This document shows positions 49,426 through 58,800 of a stretch of 64,000 bases of DNA, one piece after another. Source of the stretch: an uncultured Bacteroidota bacterium (lineage in GTDB: Bacteria; Bacteroidota; Bacteroidia; Chitinophagales; Chitinophagaceae). The DNA is taken from positions 46,001-110,000 of the forward strand of contig CAIRES010000051.1 in the NCBI GenBank assembly GCA_903877645.1. The letters run 5' to 3'. A program made the position numbers and the translations under genes. How positions within the stretch are numbered: position 1 is the stretch's first letter; the number at the start of each line of letters is the position of its first letter. A model generated the notes under the pieces. That model saw only the letters and a list, made by a program, of their open reading frames with translations. It did no database searches and had not been told where the DNA came from.

Positions 49426-50160
49426 ATGGTCAGAAAGAAGAAGACAGGGATAAGCAGGTTCTTTAGTATTGTGTTTCGCACTATACTCGTCATGTTCCTG
49501 TCTTCGTTGCTGTATGTGGTAGTTTGCAAATGGGTGATGCCACCTATTACCATCACACAACTGGGGTCGGTATTTGAAGGTTATGGTTTACACAGGGACT
49601 ATGTGAGTTGGGATGAAATATCGCGCAATGCCAAGCTGGCGGCCATAGCCAGTGAGGACCAGTTATTCCCGGAGCATAGCGGGTTTGACTGGAAATCAAT
49701 CAATAAAAGCCTGAACCAGAAGCCGCATAAGAAAAAGCGGGTACCTGCCGGTGGTGGTGCCAGCACCATCAGCCAGCAAACGGCTAAGAATGTTTTTCTG
49801 TGGCAGGGCGAAGGGTGGGGGCGATATTTCAGGAAAGGTCTTGAGTTTTACTTTACACCGCTTATAGAATTCATCTGGGGCAAGCAACGCATACTGGATG
49901 TGTACCTGAATGTGATAGAGATGGGTCCCGGTATTTATGGTATAGAGGCTGCCTCGCAAAAATATTTTCATAAGCACGCCCGCGACCTGACCCGTGCCGA
50001 GGCCGCGGAGATCGTCTCTTGCCTGCCCAATCCCAAACGCTGCTCTGTCACGCCTATGTGCTCTCGTGTCCGCAACCACTACCCCTGGGTGCTGGACCAG
50101 ATGGATAACCTGGATGGCGATGATGATGTGGATGATGTAGTGCAAACGCCTGCTAAATAG
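49426..50160 (+). CDS. mtgA: Monofunctional biosynthetic peptidoglycan glycosyltransferase
   Basis: The 244-residue GT51 enzyme polymerises lipid II into glycan strands. An N-terminal membrane anchor (IVFRTILVMFLSSLLYVVVC) is followed by AAIASEDQLFPEHSGFDW (catalytic Glu in ED-Q), GGASTISQQTAKNVFLW, KGLEFYFTPLIE and QRILDVYLNVIEMGPGIYG. The C-terminus is acidic (DGDDDVDDVV). The ATG at 49426 is chosen over one 21 nt upstream because it gives the standard basic start. A pseudouridine synthase follows 9 nt later. Confidence 0.94.
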   Translation: MVRKKKTGISRFFSIVFRTILVMFLSSLLYVVVCKWVMPPITITQLGSVFEGYGLHRDYVSWDEISRNAKLAAIASEDQLFPEHSGFDWKSINKSLNQKPHKKKRVPAGGGASTISQQTAKNVFLWQGEGWGRYFRKGLEFYFTPLIEFIWGKQRILDVYLNVIEMGPGIYGIEAASQKYFHKHARDLTRAEAAEIVSCLPNPKRCSVTPMCSRVRNHYPWVLDQMDNLDGDDDVDDVVQTPAK

Positions 50161-50169
50161 AACTGATCC

Positions 50170-50778
50170 GTGAGCGAAGCCCCCAACCGATACTTTATTG
50201 TCAACAAGCCATATAATATGGTGTCGCAGTTCATCAGCTCGCATAATGTGAACCTGCTGGGCGCTATTGATTTTGATTTCCCCGAGGGCATACACGCCAT
50301 AGGCCGACTTGATAACCTATCCGAGGGCCTGCTGATACTCACAACCAATAAAAAGGTGACAACGCTGCTGTTCCAGGGCGAAACACCGCACAAGCGTACC
50401 TACCTGGTGCGTGTAAAGCACAAAGTGAGCACTGAAAGCCTGGAACAGCTTCGTAAAGGCGTTACCATTCGTATAGCAGGTGGGGAGTATTATACTACGC
50501 CGCCATGTGCTGTGGATATTGTAGAAGACCCGCCCCACCTTACTGACCAGCAGCGCGGAACAAGCGATTATGTGCCGCACACTTGGCTGTATATAACGCT
50601 GTACGAGGGCAAGTTTCACCAGGTGCGCAAAATGGTGGATGCTGTGCATCATCGCTGCAAGCGCCTCATCAGGGTATCTATAGAAGACATGGTGCTCGGC
50701 GACCTGCCCCCTGGGGGCGTAAAGGAGTTTGAGGAAAAAGAATTTTTCGACTTGTTGAAGATCAGGAACTGGAGTTAG
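50170..50778 (+). CDS. 23S rRNA pseudouridine synthase (RsuA/RluE-type)
   Basis: The 202-residue protein has the active-site motif GRLDNLSEGLLILT with catalytic Asp48, after NKPYNMVSQF, and the C-terminal GKFHQVRKM motif. No S4 domain precedes it, as in RluE-like members, so RluE is the closest guess. It isomerises a specific uridine in rRNA. GTG start. Last 4 nt overlap the convergent TonB/MORN gene. Confidence 0.9.
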   Translation: MSEAPNRYFIVNKPYNMVSQFISSHNVNLLGAIDFDFPEGIHAIGRLDNLSEGLLILTTNKKVTTLLFQGETPHKRTYLVRVKHKVSTESLEQLRKGVTIRIAGGEYYTTPPCAVDIVEDPPHLTDQQRGTSDYVPHTWLYITLYEGKFHQVRKMVDAVHHRCKRLIRVSIEDMVLGDLPPGGVKEFEEKEFFDLLKIRNWS

Positions 50779-51647
50779 TCTGTGAGCTTAAAGCTGATCG
50801 GCTGTGTAAAGTAAACCTTAACGATCTTATCGTCTTGCACTCCCGGTTTCCACTTAGGCATTTCGCTGATCACGCGCACTGCTTCGGCATCTATGTTTTC
50901 CGATACGTGTTTCACAACTGTCACATCACTTATGCTGCCATCTTCATTCACTACAAACTTTATGATCACTCTGCCTTCTATATTTCTTCTTCGTTCTTCT
51001 TCCGGGTATTTTATACTATTAGAAAGATATTCCATTAGGTTGTAGTCGTATTCGGGCATTTGCTCGAATGGGGTAAATGGTATTTCTTTCCCCTGCTCGT
51101 CGTAGCATTTACCGGTCACTTCTTTGCTGTTCAGTGTGCGGTATTCTTTTCTTTTCAGCTTCCCGTCTTTATAATAGCTCTGTAGTTCGCCGTATATTTT
51201 GCCATTCCTGTAGTTTTCCTGGTGCCATACTTCTTTGCCCCCATTGTAGTAGGTAACGGAGGCTCCCTCCTGTGTGCCATTATTATAGTGGGTTTCGGAA
51301 ACAAGCCCTGAGTCGTTGTAGAATTTCCACAATCCCGTGCACTTATCGTACATATATTCCCCTTCAGATTTTTTAGTTCCATCCTCATGATAAAAAACAA
51401 ACTTCCCCTCTTTAGAGTTAGAGTCTGAAACAATCGCAAAATGTCCTGTCATTTGCAGGTTGCCATTTTTCATATAATAGTCCTCCGCCTTAAAGCCGCC
51501 CGGTTCGTTGATGCGCAGGCGGTAGTATTCGGCATGAGCACGGCTGGTAATCTCCCACTCATGGTCAAAGTATACGGTATCCGTTTGGCTGTGGCCTGCA
51601 TAAGGGAGCGCTATTACCAGGCAAAGAAGGTACAATAGTTTATTCAT
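50775..51647 (-). CDS. TonB-like energy transducer with MORN repeats
   Basis: The 290-residue protein has a signal peptide (LLYLLCLVIALPYAGHSQ), a middle region of MORN-type repeats (GKFVFYHEDGTKKSEGEY, GLWKFYNDSG, NGKIYGELQSYYKDGKLK), and a C-terminal TonB domain (IEGRVIIKFVVNEDGSISD, AVRVISEMPKWKPG). It lacks the cytoplasmic/periplasmic Pro-rich linker and transmembrane anchor of classic TonB, so it is probably a periplasmic accessory TonB-like protein. The ATG at 51647 gives the signal peptide. Confidence 0.85.
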   Translation of the reverse strand: MNKLLYLLCLVIALPYAGHSQTDTVYFDHEWEITSRAHAEYYRLRINEPGGFKAEDYYMKNGNLQMTGHFAIVSDSNSKEGKFVFYHEDGTKKSEGEYMYDKCTGLWKFYNDSGLVSETHYNNGTQEGASVTYYNGGKEVWHQENYRNGKIYGELQSYYKDGKLKRKEYRTLNSKEVTGKCYDEQGKEIPFTPFEQMPEYDYNLMEYLSNSIKYPEEERRRNIEGRVIIKFVVNEDGSISDVTVVKHVSENIDAEAVRVISEMPKWKPGVQDDKIVKVYFTQPISFKLTD

Positions 51648-51713
51648 AGGTCGGAAGGTTGCAGATGTAGATGTAAATATCTGCAATTTTTTCAAAAGGA
51701 ATGCACCGGGCTA

Positions 51714-52331
51714 CTACTTCCGCATATTGATCTGGCAGCCTATTGACTTTGTTTCTTTTACCATCACTTCCTTGCCTTCCAGCAGCTCGTCTACGGCATT
51801 GGCCACATACGGGTATTTTACTTTCGTAGGTTCGGCCCCGTTATCATCAATAGCGCCATTGTATTTCACCACCCACTTGCCGTTTTCCTTCCAGATAACA
51901 AAGGTATGTGGCGTCTTTTGTGCGGAAAAATCCTTTGCCGCTATTTGTGCGCCATCATACAGGTAAGGAAAGGTGAACTTTTCTTTCCTTGCTTTCTCCA
52001 CCATTTTACTATAAACATCTTGTTCATAATTTACGGTATCCGTAGAGCTGATCGCAATGACCGGCACACCCATGCGCTTATACTTCGCATCCAGGTCGTT
52101 GATGCGTTTAAAGTAGAGTTTGGCAAACGGGCAATGATTGCAGGTAAATACCACGATAAATCCTTTTGCCGCCGGGAAGTCTTTGAGCGATACCATCCGG
52201 CCGTCAACATTCTTCAGGCTGAAGTCATGCACGGTTTTTGTCACCGCCCCCGTGAATGACTGTAGCACAATGGCTGTAAGCAGCAGTAATGATGCGGGTA
52301 ACGCCCTGCGCCGCAACTTTGTGTTTCGCAT
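51714..52331 (-). CDS. Secreted redoxin, PRX-like family
   Basis: A 205-residue AhpC/TSA-type protein. Signal or anchor at the start (LPASLLLLTAIVLQSFTG), then DFSLKNVDGRMVSLKDF and the redox motif CNHC (C64, C67) in VFTCNHCPFAKLYFKRIN, followed by PVIAISSTDTVNYEQD. This PRX-like subgroup in periplasm is thought to reduce or handle peroxides/disulphides, without a proven substrate. It follows the multicopper oxidase gene by 2 nt, and both are likely co-transcribed. Confidence 0.88.
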   Translation of the reverse strand: MRNTKLRRRALPASLLLLTAIVLQSFTGAVTKTVHDFSLKNVDGRMVSLKDFPAAKGFIVVFTCNHCPFAKLYFKRINDLDAKYKRMGVPVIAISSTDTVNYEQDVYSKMVEKARKEKFTFPYLYDGAQIAAKDFSAQKTPHTFVIWKENGKWVVKYNGAIDDNGAEPTKVKYPYVANAVDELLEGKEVMVKETKSIGCQINMRK

Positions 52332-52333
52332 AA

Positions 52334-54031
52334 TTATTCTTTGATGAATTTCTTAACGAGGGTGTTTTTCGTTTTATCGTCGGTGAGTTCAAAAAAATAT
52401 TCACCGGGTGCAAAGCTGCTGATGTCTATTCCATTCTGCAATTGCGGGCGGGGCAGCATATACAGCGTACGGCCCACTGTATTGGTGATGCGCACATAAT
52501 AGGGTTGCATGGATGGGTCTGAGAAAGACACATACAGCCTGTTGGTCGCAGGATTAGGATACAGGTTGAAGTTGTTCAGTTGTATCTGTGTGTTGGCTAC
52601 CCCGGTGGCATCCGTCACTACAAACTGCCCCATCATACCACCGTCCTCGTGCGGGGATATGTGGCAATGGTACATGAATGGATGAGTGGGGTCTGCGTAA
52701 TCAGTGAATTTAGCCACAAAAGAAACCGTTTCATTGACGCGGAGATAATAGGTATCCTTCCAGCCCTGCTCATAAGCCGCCAGCGGGCCGGAACTCCGGG
52801 ATATGAGTTTGAACTGCACATCATGAATATGAAAGCTATGCCCAAACACATTGTTGTTGGTCACTGTCCATTCTTCGGTATTATTCAACGTTACCGTTTT
52901 GTTGATCGTTGCCAGGTCAAAAGGCGTATTGTCCAGCGAGAAAGGCAGGCCGCCAGGCCCCGGGGTGCCTTGTGTTACATTGAGGGTGCGCGTTACGGTT
53001 GCGTCTGCTGCTGTAAGATAGGTATTGCTCACTAATGTAGCAGGGAGTGAGGTGATAGCGCCGGTAGTCGCAGCTGCTACATTGATGTGCAGTACTTTGA
53101 AATTGGCGTTGTTTAGCGCGCTCCCAAATTCCCCTGTGGTCGATGGCTCGGAGCCGGGAAAGCCAAATTCCTGTCCTGAGTTATAGGCAATCAGGTCCAG
53201 GCTGTCACCTACGTTATTGGTACCCAGGTTCACAACTATTTCTGCTCTTTCGCCTATTAATAATTTCACCCTGGTTACAGCCACCGGGGCATCCAGTAAG
53301 CCCCCGTCTGTGCCGATCACATAAAAAGTACGGTTGTCGCTGAAGCCCAGGTTATATCCTCTTTCTATTTCTGCATTGAGTATCCGCAGCCTTATATATT
53401 GTTTGGGCAGGCTCACTTCAGCCTTCAGCACGCCATTAGTAAGCATATTATCCCCATACACCCCTGTAGTGGTGAATGCGTTAGACCCATCAAAGCTGCG
53501 GGAGGTCAGTACCAACGGAAGGTCATCCACTCCGTAAGTCCTGGGCAGGGCCAGTGTTGATTCCGTTGAATCCCGCACAATGATAAATCCGCCCAGGCCG
53601 GCAGTGATCTGTGCCTGTGTTTCTTTATGCAGGTGCGGATGGTACCAGAAGGTAGCTGCATTGTTGGAAACCAGCCAGTAGGGTTGCCATACCGTGCCGG
53701 GAGGTATTACCTGGTGCGGGCCGCCATCCATAACAGCAGGCAGGTGCATACCATGCCAGTGGATGGTTGTGGAGTCATTGAGGTAGTTATGTACATTCAT
53801 ATGCACGGTATCTCCCTTTCTGAAGATGAGGGTGGGCCCCCAGAAGGCGCCATTGATACCTGAGGTTATTGTTTGATCTCCCGGCAGGTACTGGACAAAA
53901 GTATCCCTTAGGTTCAGGTTAAATGTTGTCCCTGAAATGGTGTCTGGTATCCAAAGCTGGTTGTACTGGGCGTGTGTAGCATTACATAGTAACAGTAGTA
54001 GCGCTGCGAGGTATAGATTTTTCGCTTTCAT
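52334..54031 (-). CDS. Multicopper oxidase with T9SS sorting domain
   Basis: The 565-residue protein has a signal peptide (LYLAALLLLLCNATHAQ) and three cupredoxin domains with all four Cu-binding motifs: HWHGMH (91-96), HPHLH (131-135), HSFHIH (398-403) and HCHISPHEDGGMM (455-467, with axial Met467). It oxidises an organic or metal substrate using O2. The Met-rich loop of CueO is absent, so it may be a laccase/bilirubin-oxidase type. Residues ~485-565 are a T9SS sorting domain (NLYPNPATNRLYVSF ... SFAPGEYFFEL), so it is displayed or secreted at the cell surface. Confidence 0.92.
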   Translation of the reverse strand: MKAKNLYLAALLLLLCNATHAQYNQLWIPDTISGTTFNLNLRDTFVQYLPGDQTITSGINGAFWGPTLIFRKGDTVHMNVHNYLNDSTTIHWHGMHLPAVMDGGPHQVIPPGTVWQPYWLVSNNAATFWYHPHLHKETQAQITAGLGGFIIVRDSTESTLALPRTYGVDDLPLVLTSRSFDGSNAFTTTGVYGDNMLTNGVLKAEVSLPKQYIRLRILNAEIERGYNLGFSDNRTFYVIGTDGGLLDAPVAVTRVKLLIGERAEIVVNLGTNNVGDSLDLIAYNSGQEFGFPGSEPSTTGEFGSALNNANFKVLHINVAAATTGAITSLPATLVSNTYLTAADATVTRTLNVTQGTPGPGGLPFSLDNTPFDLATINKTVTLNNTEEWTVTNNNVFGHSFHIHDVQFKLISRSSGPLAAYEQGWKDTYYLRVNETVSFVAKFTDYADPTHPFMYHCHISPHEDGGMMGQFVVTDATGVANTQIQLNNFNLYPNPATNRLYVSFSDPSMQPYYVRITNTVGRTLYMLPRPQLQNGIDISSFAPGEYFFELTDDKTKNTLVKKFIKE

Positions 54032-54175
54032 TGGTTATCAGTTTCTTATTGGACGATAATTATGCACAAATCATTCGTTTCTTGTAAAATATTATCGTCG
54101 CACAGGGTGGCAACCTGGTACGGATAAATTTTCCGGCTTATTAAGAAAAAAATTTGCTCAACTAATAATAAATCT

Positions 54176-54183
54176 TACCTTCG
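54176..54183 (+). promoter_or_regulatory. -7-like promoter element of rpsU
   Basis: TACCTTCG, one mismatch to TAnnTTTG; predicted transcription start near 54190 and leader about 26 nt containing the Shine-Dalgarno below. Confidence 0.4.
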
Positions 54184-54199
54184 CACTCCTCAAAGACCA

Positions 54200-54208
54200 A
54201 AAGGGGGT
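54200..54208 (+). promoter_or_regulatory. Strong Shine-Dalgarno sequence of rpsU
   Basis: AAAGGGGGT can form nine contiguous pairs with the 16S rRNA tail (one G-U), 7 nt before the ATG. Almost all other genes here lack a Shine-Dalgarno. In Flavobacterium johnsoniae the bS21 gene keeps one, linked to autoregulation of bS21. Confidence 0.75.
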
Positions 54209-54215
54209 ATATATT

Positions 54216-54413
54216 ATGCTGATAATTGATTCAAAAGACTGCGAAAACATTGACAAGGCGCTCAAGAAGTACAAGAAGAAATACGAAAAATCCCGTGTTC
54301 TGAACCAATTGCGCGACCGCCAGGCTTTCACCAAGCCTTCTATCAGGCGCCGCACCGAGATCCTGAAAGCTGTTTACAAACAGCAGATGAACAACGGAGA
54401 ACTGGACGCTTAG
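54216..54413 (+). CDS. rpsU: 30S ribosomal protein bS21
   Basis: The 65-residue protein (MLIIDSKDCENIDKALKKY, basic, ending KQQMNNGELDA) is bS21, which binds the 30S platform near the 3' end of 16S rRNA. In Bacteroidota, bS21 helps sequester the anti-Shine-Dalgarno, so its own strong Shine-Dalgarno would give translational feedback. Followed by a perfect terminator hairpin and then xerC and hpf, a widely conserved order. Confidence 0.97.
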   Translation: MLIIDSKDCENIDKALKKYKKKYEKSRVLNQLRDRQAFTKPSIRRRTEILKAVYKQQMNNGELDA

Positions 54414-54454
54414 TATAAAATTATATACTTCGGTATTAGTTTAAAATATATTGC

Positions 54455-54496
54455 ACCCGCTACTGTAAATTTCGTAAATTTACAGTAGCGGGTTTT
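54455..54496 (+). terminator. Terminator or attenuator between rpsU and xerC
   Basis: Perfect 18-bp arms ACCCGCTACTGTAAATTT and its reverse complement around CGT, then TTTT. It ends 4 nt before the xerC ATG, so read-through or a promoter overlap is needed for xerC expression. Confidence 0.8.
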
Positions 54497-54499
54497 ACT

Positions 54500-55390
54500 A
54501 TGTTTAACGAGCGGTTAACTGATTTTGTTCAATACCTGAGGTTCGAGAAAAGATACTCGCCTCATACACTGCTTGCTTACCGGCAAGACCTCATTCAATT
54601 TGCAGATTATCTTTCCGTTACTTTTCCTGATACGCCATTAAAGAGCATCACGCATTTCCACATCAGGGGATGGCTCGCAGGTATGAAGGAAGAAGGGCAA
54701 ACCGCCCGTACCATCAACCGCAAGCTCTCCAGTCTCAACTCTTATTACAAGTACCACATGCGGCTCGGGTTCATCGAAAAAAATCCGGTGCGGCAGCTTC
54801 ACGCGCAGCGCCTGCCCGAGCGCTTACCTGTTTATCTCAAAGAATCAGAGTCGGAACATTTATTGCACGAGATCGCTTTTGGTGAAGGCTTTACCGGCTT
54901 CACAGAACGCCTCATCTGCGAGCTGCTGTACGATACCGGCATGCGCCGCAACGAGCTGGTGCAGCTCAAAGAAAAAGATATTGAGTGGAGGCTTAACCAG
55001 GTACGCATACTGGGCAAGGGCAACAAGGAACGCCTGGTACCTGTAAGCGCAGGCCTGCTCGATGCCCTGCGTGACTACATTGCCGCCAAACGCAACCTGG
55101 AACAACATGATGATAACTACCTGCTCAATACAGAAAATGGCAAGCCTGTATACCCTGTATTTGTGTACCGCACCGTAAAAAAATATTTGTCGCAGGCCAC
55201 TACATTAAAAAAGAAAAGCCCGCATGTGCTGCGGCACACATTTGCCACGCATCTGCTGAACAATGGTGCGAACATACAGGCTATAAAAGACCTGCTGGGC
55301 CATAGCAGCCTTGCCGCAACACAAGTATATACACACAACAATATTGATAAACTAAAAGAAATTCATAAACAAAATCATCCGCGAGGGTGA
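54500..55390 (+). CDS. xerC: Tyrosine recombinase XerC/XerD-type
   Basis: A 296-residue integrase with N-terminal SAM-like core-binding domain and C-terminal catalytic domain. All six catalytic residues are present: R149 (GMRRNE), K173 (LGKGNK), H242 and R245 (HVLRHT), H268 (LGHSS) and Y277 (VYTH). Xer recombinases resolve chromosome dimers at dif. Synteny with rpsU and hpf marks it as the chromosomal enzyme, not a mobile one. C or D subtype cannot be told. Confidence 0.93.
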   Translation: MFNERLTDFVQYLRFEKRYSPHTLLAYRQDLIQFADYLSVTFPDTPLKSITHFHIRGWLAGMKEEGQTARTINRKLSSLNSYYKYHMRLGFIEKNPVRQLHAQRLPERLPVYLKESESEHLLHEIAFGEGFTGFTERLICELLYDTGMRRNELVQLKEKDIEWRLNQVRILGKGNKERLVPVSAGLLDALRDYIAAKRNLEQHDDNYLLNTENGKPVYPVFVYRTVKKYLSQATTLKKKSPHVLRHTFATHLLNNGANIQAIKDLLGHSSLAATQVYTHNNIDKLKEIHKQNHPRG

Positions 55391-55415
55391 TATTCCTAAC
55401 CAAAAATGTAATACT

Positions 55416-55745
55416 ATGAATGTCCAAATTCAGACAGTGCATTTCGATGCCGACAGCAAACTCCTGGAACATGTGAACGCGAAAATGGAAAAGCTCAGAA
55501 CTTTTCATGACAAGATCATCGGTGTGGAGGTTTACTTAAAGCTCGATAATTTTTCGCACCAGGTAAAAGATAAAGTAGCTGAGATAAAAGTACTCGTACC
55601 CAAGCACTCCTACTTTGTAAAGCACCAGAGCCTAAATTTTGAAGAATCGTTTGATGGAGCGTTCAATTCGCTTGTGAGCCAGGTAAAGCGCCAGAAAGAG
55701 AAGAACATGGCTCACCAGCCGGGCATAATAAATATAGAGGCATAG
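55416..55745 (+). CDS. hpf: Ribosome hibernation-promoting factor (short HPF)
   Basis: A 109-residue S30AE domain protein (VQIQTVHFDADSKLLEHVNA, KVAEIKVLVPKHSYFVKHQS, FNSLVSQVKRQKEKNMAHQP). It binds the 30S decoding region to inactivate ribosomes in slow growth. It is the short form, without the long-HPF dimerisation domain. Placed 25 nt after xerC; terminator follows at once. Confidence 0.92.
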   Translation: MNVQIQTVHFDADSKLLEHVNAKMEKLRTFHDKIIGVEVYLKLDNFSHQVKDKVAEIKVLVPKHSYFVKHQSLNFEESFDGAFNSLVSQVKRQKEKNMAHQPGIINIEA

Positions 55746-55757
55746 AGGCATTGCGCC

Positions 55758-55800
55758 AAAAGGTAAGGGCCGGATCGCAAGATCCGGCCCTTACCTTTTT
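55758..55800 (+). terminator. Bidirectional terminator after hpf
   Basis: Perfect 19-bp arms starting AAAAGGTAAGGGCCGGATC with a GCAA loop, then T residues. It lies between the convergent hpf and 1005-aa gene and can end both. Confidence 0.92.
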
Positions 55801-55814
55801 ATGGTACCCTTCGT

Positions 55815-58800
55815 TTATTTACTGATCACAAAATGGAATGTTTCGCTACGGGTTTCTGTTTGCACACGCAGCAGGTAGGCGCCTTCCGCTATATTGGCCA
55901 GGTTTATCTGCTGGTCAATAGTGCCATTCTTTGGCTGCGTAGTACCCGTATTTAGCACCCTGCCCAGCATATCCACTACTTCATAGGTTACTTCTTTGTT
56001 TGTAGATGCGCTCAGCGTACCACTCAAAGTAAAGTTGCCGTTATTGGGGTTAGGGAATAGGTTCAGGTCGTTAGTGCCGGCCACTCGCTGTACACCGAGG
56101 TAGTCGGCATAGATAATGATCTTATTGCTCACGCCGGGTGCTGTAGGTATAGTGTCGCATGGCGGATCACCGATCACCTGGCAAGTGAATGTGTCATTAT
56201 AATACACAGCCGCAGAATAAGAATCGTTGGTGGCTCCTGGTATCAAAGTACGGTTTACATACCATTGATAGGTTGGCGACATACCGCCCCATGTTACATT
56301 GGAGAAGAATGTGACCACATCGCCTATATTGCTCACAACGGTATCATTTGGTGTAGTGATACGTACAATCGGCGCTACATCATTAGGATATATATTGAGC
56401 GCAACTGTGTCGCCCACTGTATCATGTAATGCGCATACATTATGCGGTATCATGAAAACATCTACCACATCGCCATGGATAGCGGTGTCAATAAATACCA
56501 GCCCTGTATCGGTTATATACCTGGTAGCGCTGAATATCTTCCAGATGATAGTGGGTGTACCGCCATTCACAGGCAATGCTGTAAGTGTGACGGGAGTACC
56601 TTCACAGATGATGCCTGTAGGTGCGCTTGTTGTTGTTACAGAGCCTGAAATAAGTGGGTTTACGGTTAATGTCTTGAGTGCGTAGCAGCCGGTAGTCAGC
56701 AGGTAAGATATTGTTACCGTGCCATCATCTACGCCGGTCACAAAACCTGAAGTGTCTACTACCTGTGCGATCGCAAGGTTGGTACTGGCCCATAGGCCGC
56801 CCGGTGTCGCATTGCTCATGGTAGTAGAGGTGTTCTTGCATATACTGTCTAAACCTGTGATAGGCGTAGGAGGTACACTTACATTGACCACTGCGGATAC
56901 ATAGCAGCTTGTAGGCAAGGTATATGTGATCACAGAAGATTCACCTGCCGCCGAGCTGGTCACAACGCCTGTAGGCGATATGAGCACATCAGGGTTGCTG
57001 CTGCCCCATATACCTCCGGGTGTTGCATCTGCCAGTGATGTGGTATAGCCGCCTGTACATATAGCCATTGGCCCGGTAATGATGTCGGGTATCGGGTTTA
57101 TGGTAACGGGGTAAAATACAGGGGGACATGCCAGGGTAGTATAAGATATGGTTACTGATCCGGGTAAAAGCCCGGTCACGGTGCCAAATGGTGATACGGG
57201 CGCCGCAGCACCGGAGCTCGTTCCCCATGTACCACCGCCTACCAGTTCTGCCAGGGTGATCGCATCACCTACACATACCTGGTTAGGACCAGTGATAGGT
57301 AACGGGGGTATTGTAATGTTTACGATCTGGAATACAGTGCAGCCAAATCTCGTGGTGTATATTATGGCAGTAGCGCCTGATGCTACGCCTGTGACAACAC
57401 CGGAAGTAGAATTTATTGTTGCTGCGCCTGTTATAGTGCTGCTCCATGTTCCGCCGGGTGTAGCATCGGCCAGTGTGATCGTAAGGAATTTGCATACCGT
57501 TGTAGGGCCTGTAATAGGTGCAGGTAGCGGGTTTACGGTGACCACTTTGGTGGCTGCGCAGCCTGTTTTAGTATAGCTGATCACTGTAGTGCCGACAGAA
57601 GAGCCGCTTACATTGCCAGCCGTATCCACATCGCCAATAAATGGCAGTGTGCTGCTCCATACGCCGCCGGTTGTTATATCTGTCAATGTTATGCTGCTGC
57701 CCACACATACCGAGTCGGGCCCGGAGATACCTGCCGGCGAAGGCAAAACAACGATAGTAGTGGAAGTAGCAGACGCGCTGCCACAAGATAATACTATGGA
57801 ATAAGTAAGTGTAAAAGTGCCATAAGGCAGGATGCCGGTCACTGCGCCTGTAATACTATCAACAGTAGCCACTAAAGTGTCGCTGGATGTCCATCTGCCG
57901 CCTGTGGTGCCTGTGGTATCATAGAACATTACCGGGGTACCCTGGCACACTGTTGCAGGGCCTTCTATTATACCGCCTGTAGGTGGCACGCAGGTAACTG
58001 TAATGGCCACGTATCCGGCGCCTGTATCACATCCTCTTGTATGTATGGCTATAGGCGCCAGGCTGGCATCAGTGTAGCTTGATCCGCCGCCGCCGCCACC
58101 CCAGCTACCGCCGCCGCCGCCATATAATCCGCCGCCGCCGCCGCCGCCGCCCGATGGAGAACCTGCTGTGCCGCCCACCCCAGGGCCGCCTGAGGTACCT
58201 GTTCCCCATCCGCTATATACTCCGGGGCTGCCGCCTAATGTAGGTGTGCCTCCGCCTCCGCCCATAGTACTTGTTGTAGTGCCACCGTGAAATCCTGCTT
58301 CGCCAGTTGTTCCGCCGCCATCGCCACCACGGTCGTAGTCTACATCCGGTAAAAAATAATCTCCGCCGGCACCGCCACCACCTGCTGCAATGACTACTCT
58401 GTCTGCAAGGCTATATGGCGAAATGCGAACATCAGATGCACCGCCACCACCGCCACCGGCATAAGGAGAATAGCCCAATGACCCGTTGCCACCGCCATTA
58501 TAACCGCCGGCTCCGCCGGCAGATGTAATGCCATTCGCACCTTCTCCACCTACATATACATCTAGTATCTGTCCCGGTGTAACGGTTAATGTAGTAGTCA
58601 CACAGGCGCCATATCCGGGCCTGTCCGACATTGTTATTCCTTCTTCTGCATTAAATCCTCCCCTTGCGCCCCTTGCATCTACAATTACGGAAGTTACACC
58701 TACAGGTACGGTCCATGTTTGTACGGCACCCGTGTAGATAAAGCTATAGGTAGCTGTTTGAGAAAATGAATGTATGCTACAGGCCAGCACAAAAATAGAA

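Noticed and set aside
58080..58540. CCG trinucleotide tracts as a simple repeat
   Set aside because: They are the Gly codons of the glycine-rich domain read on the opposite strand, not an independent repeat.
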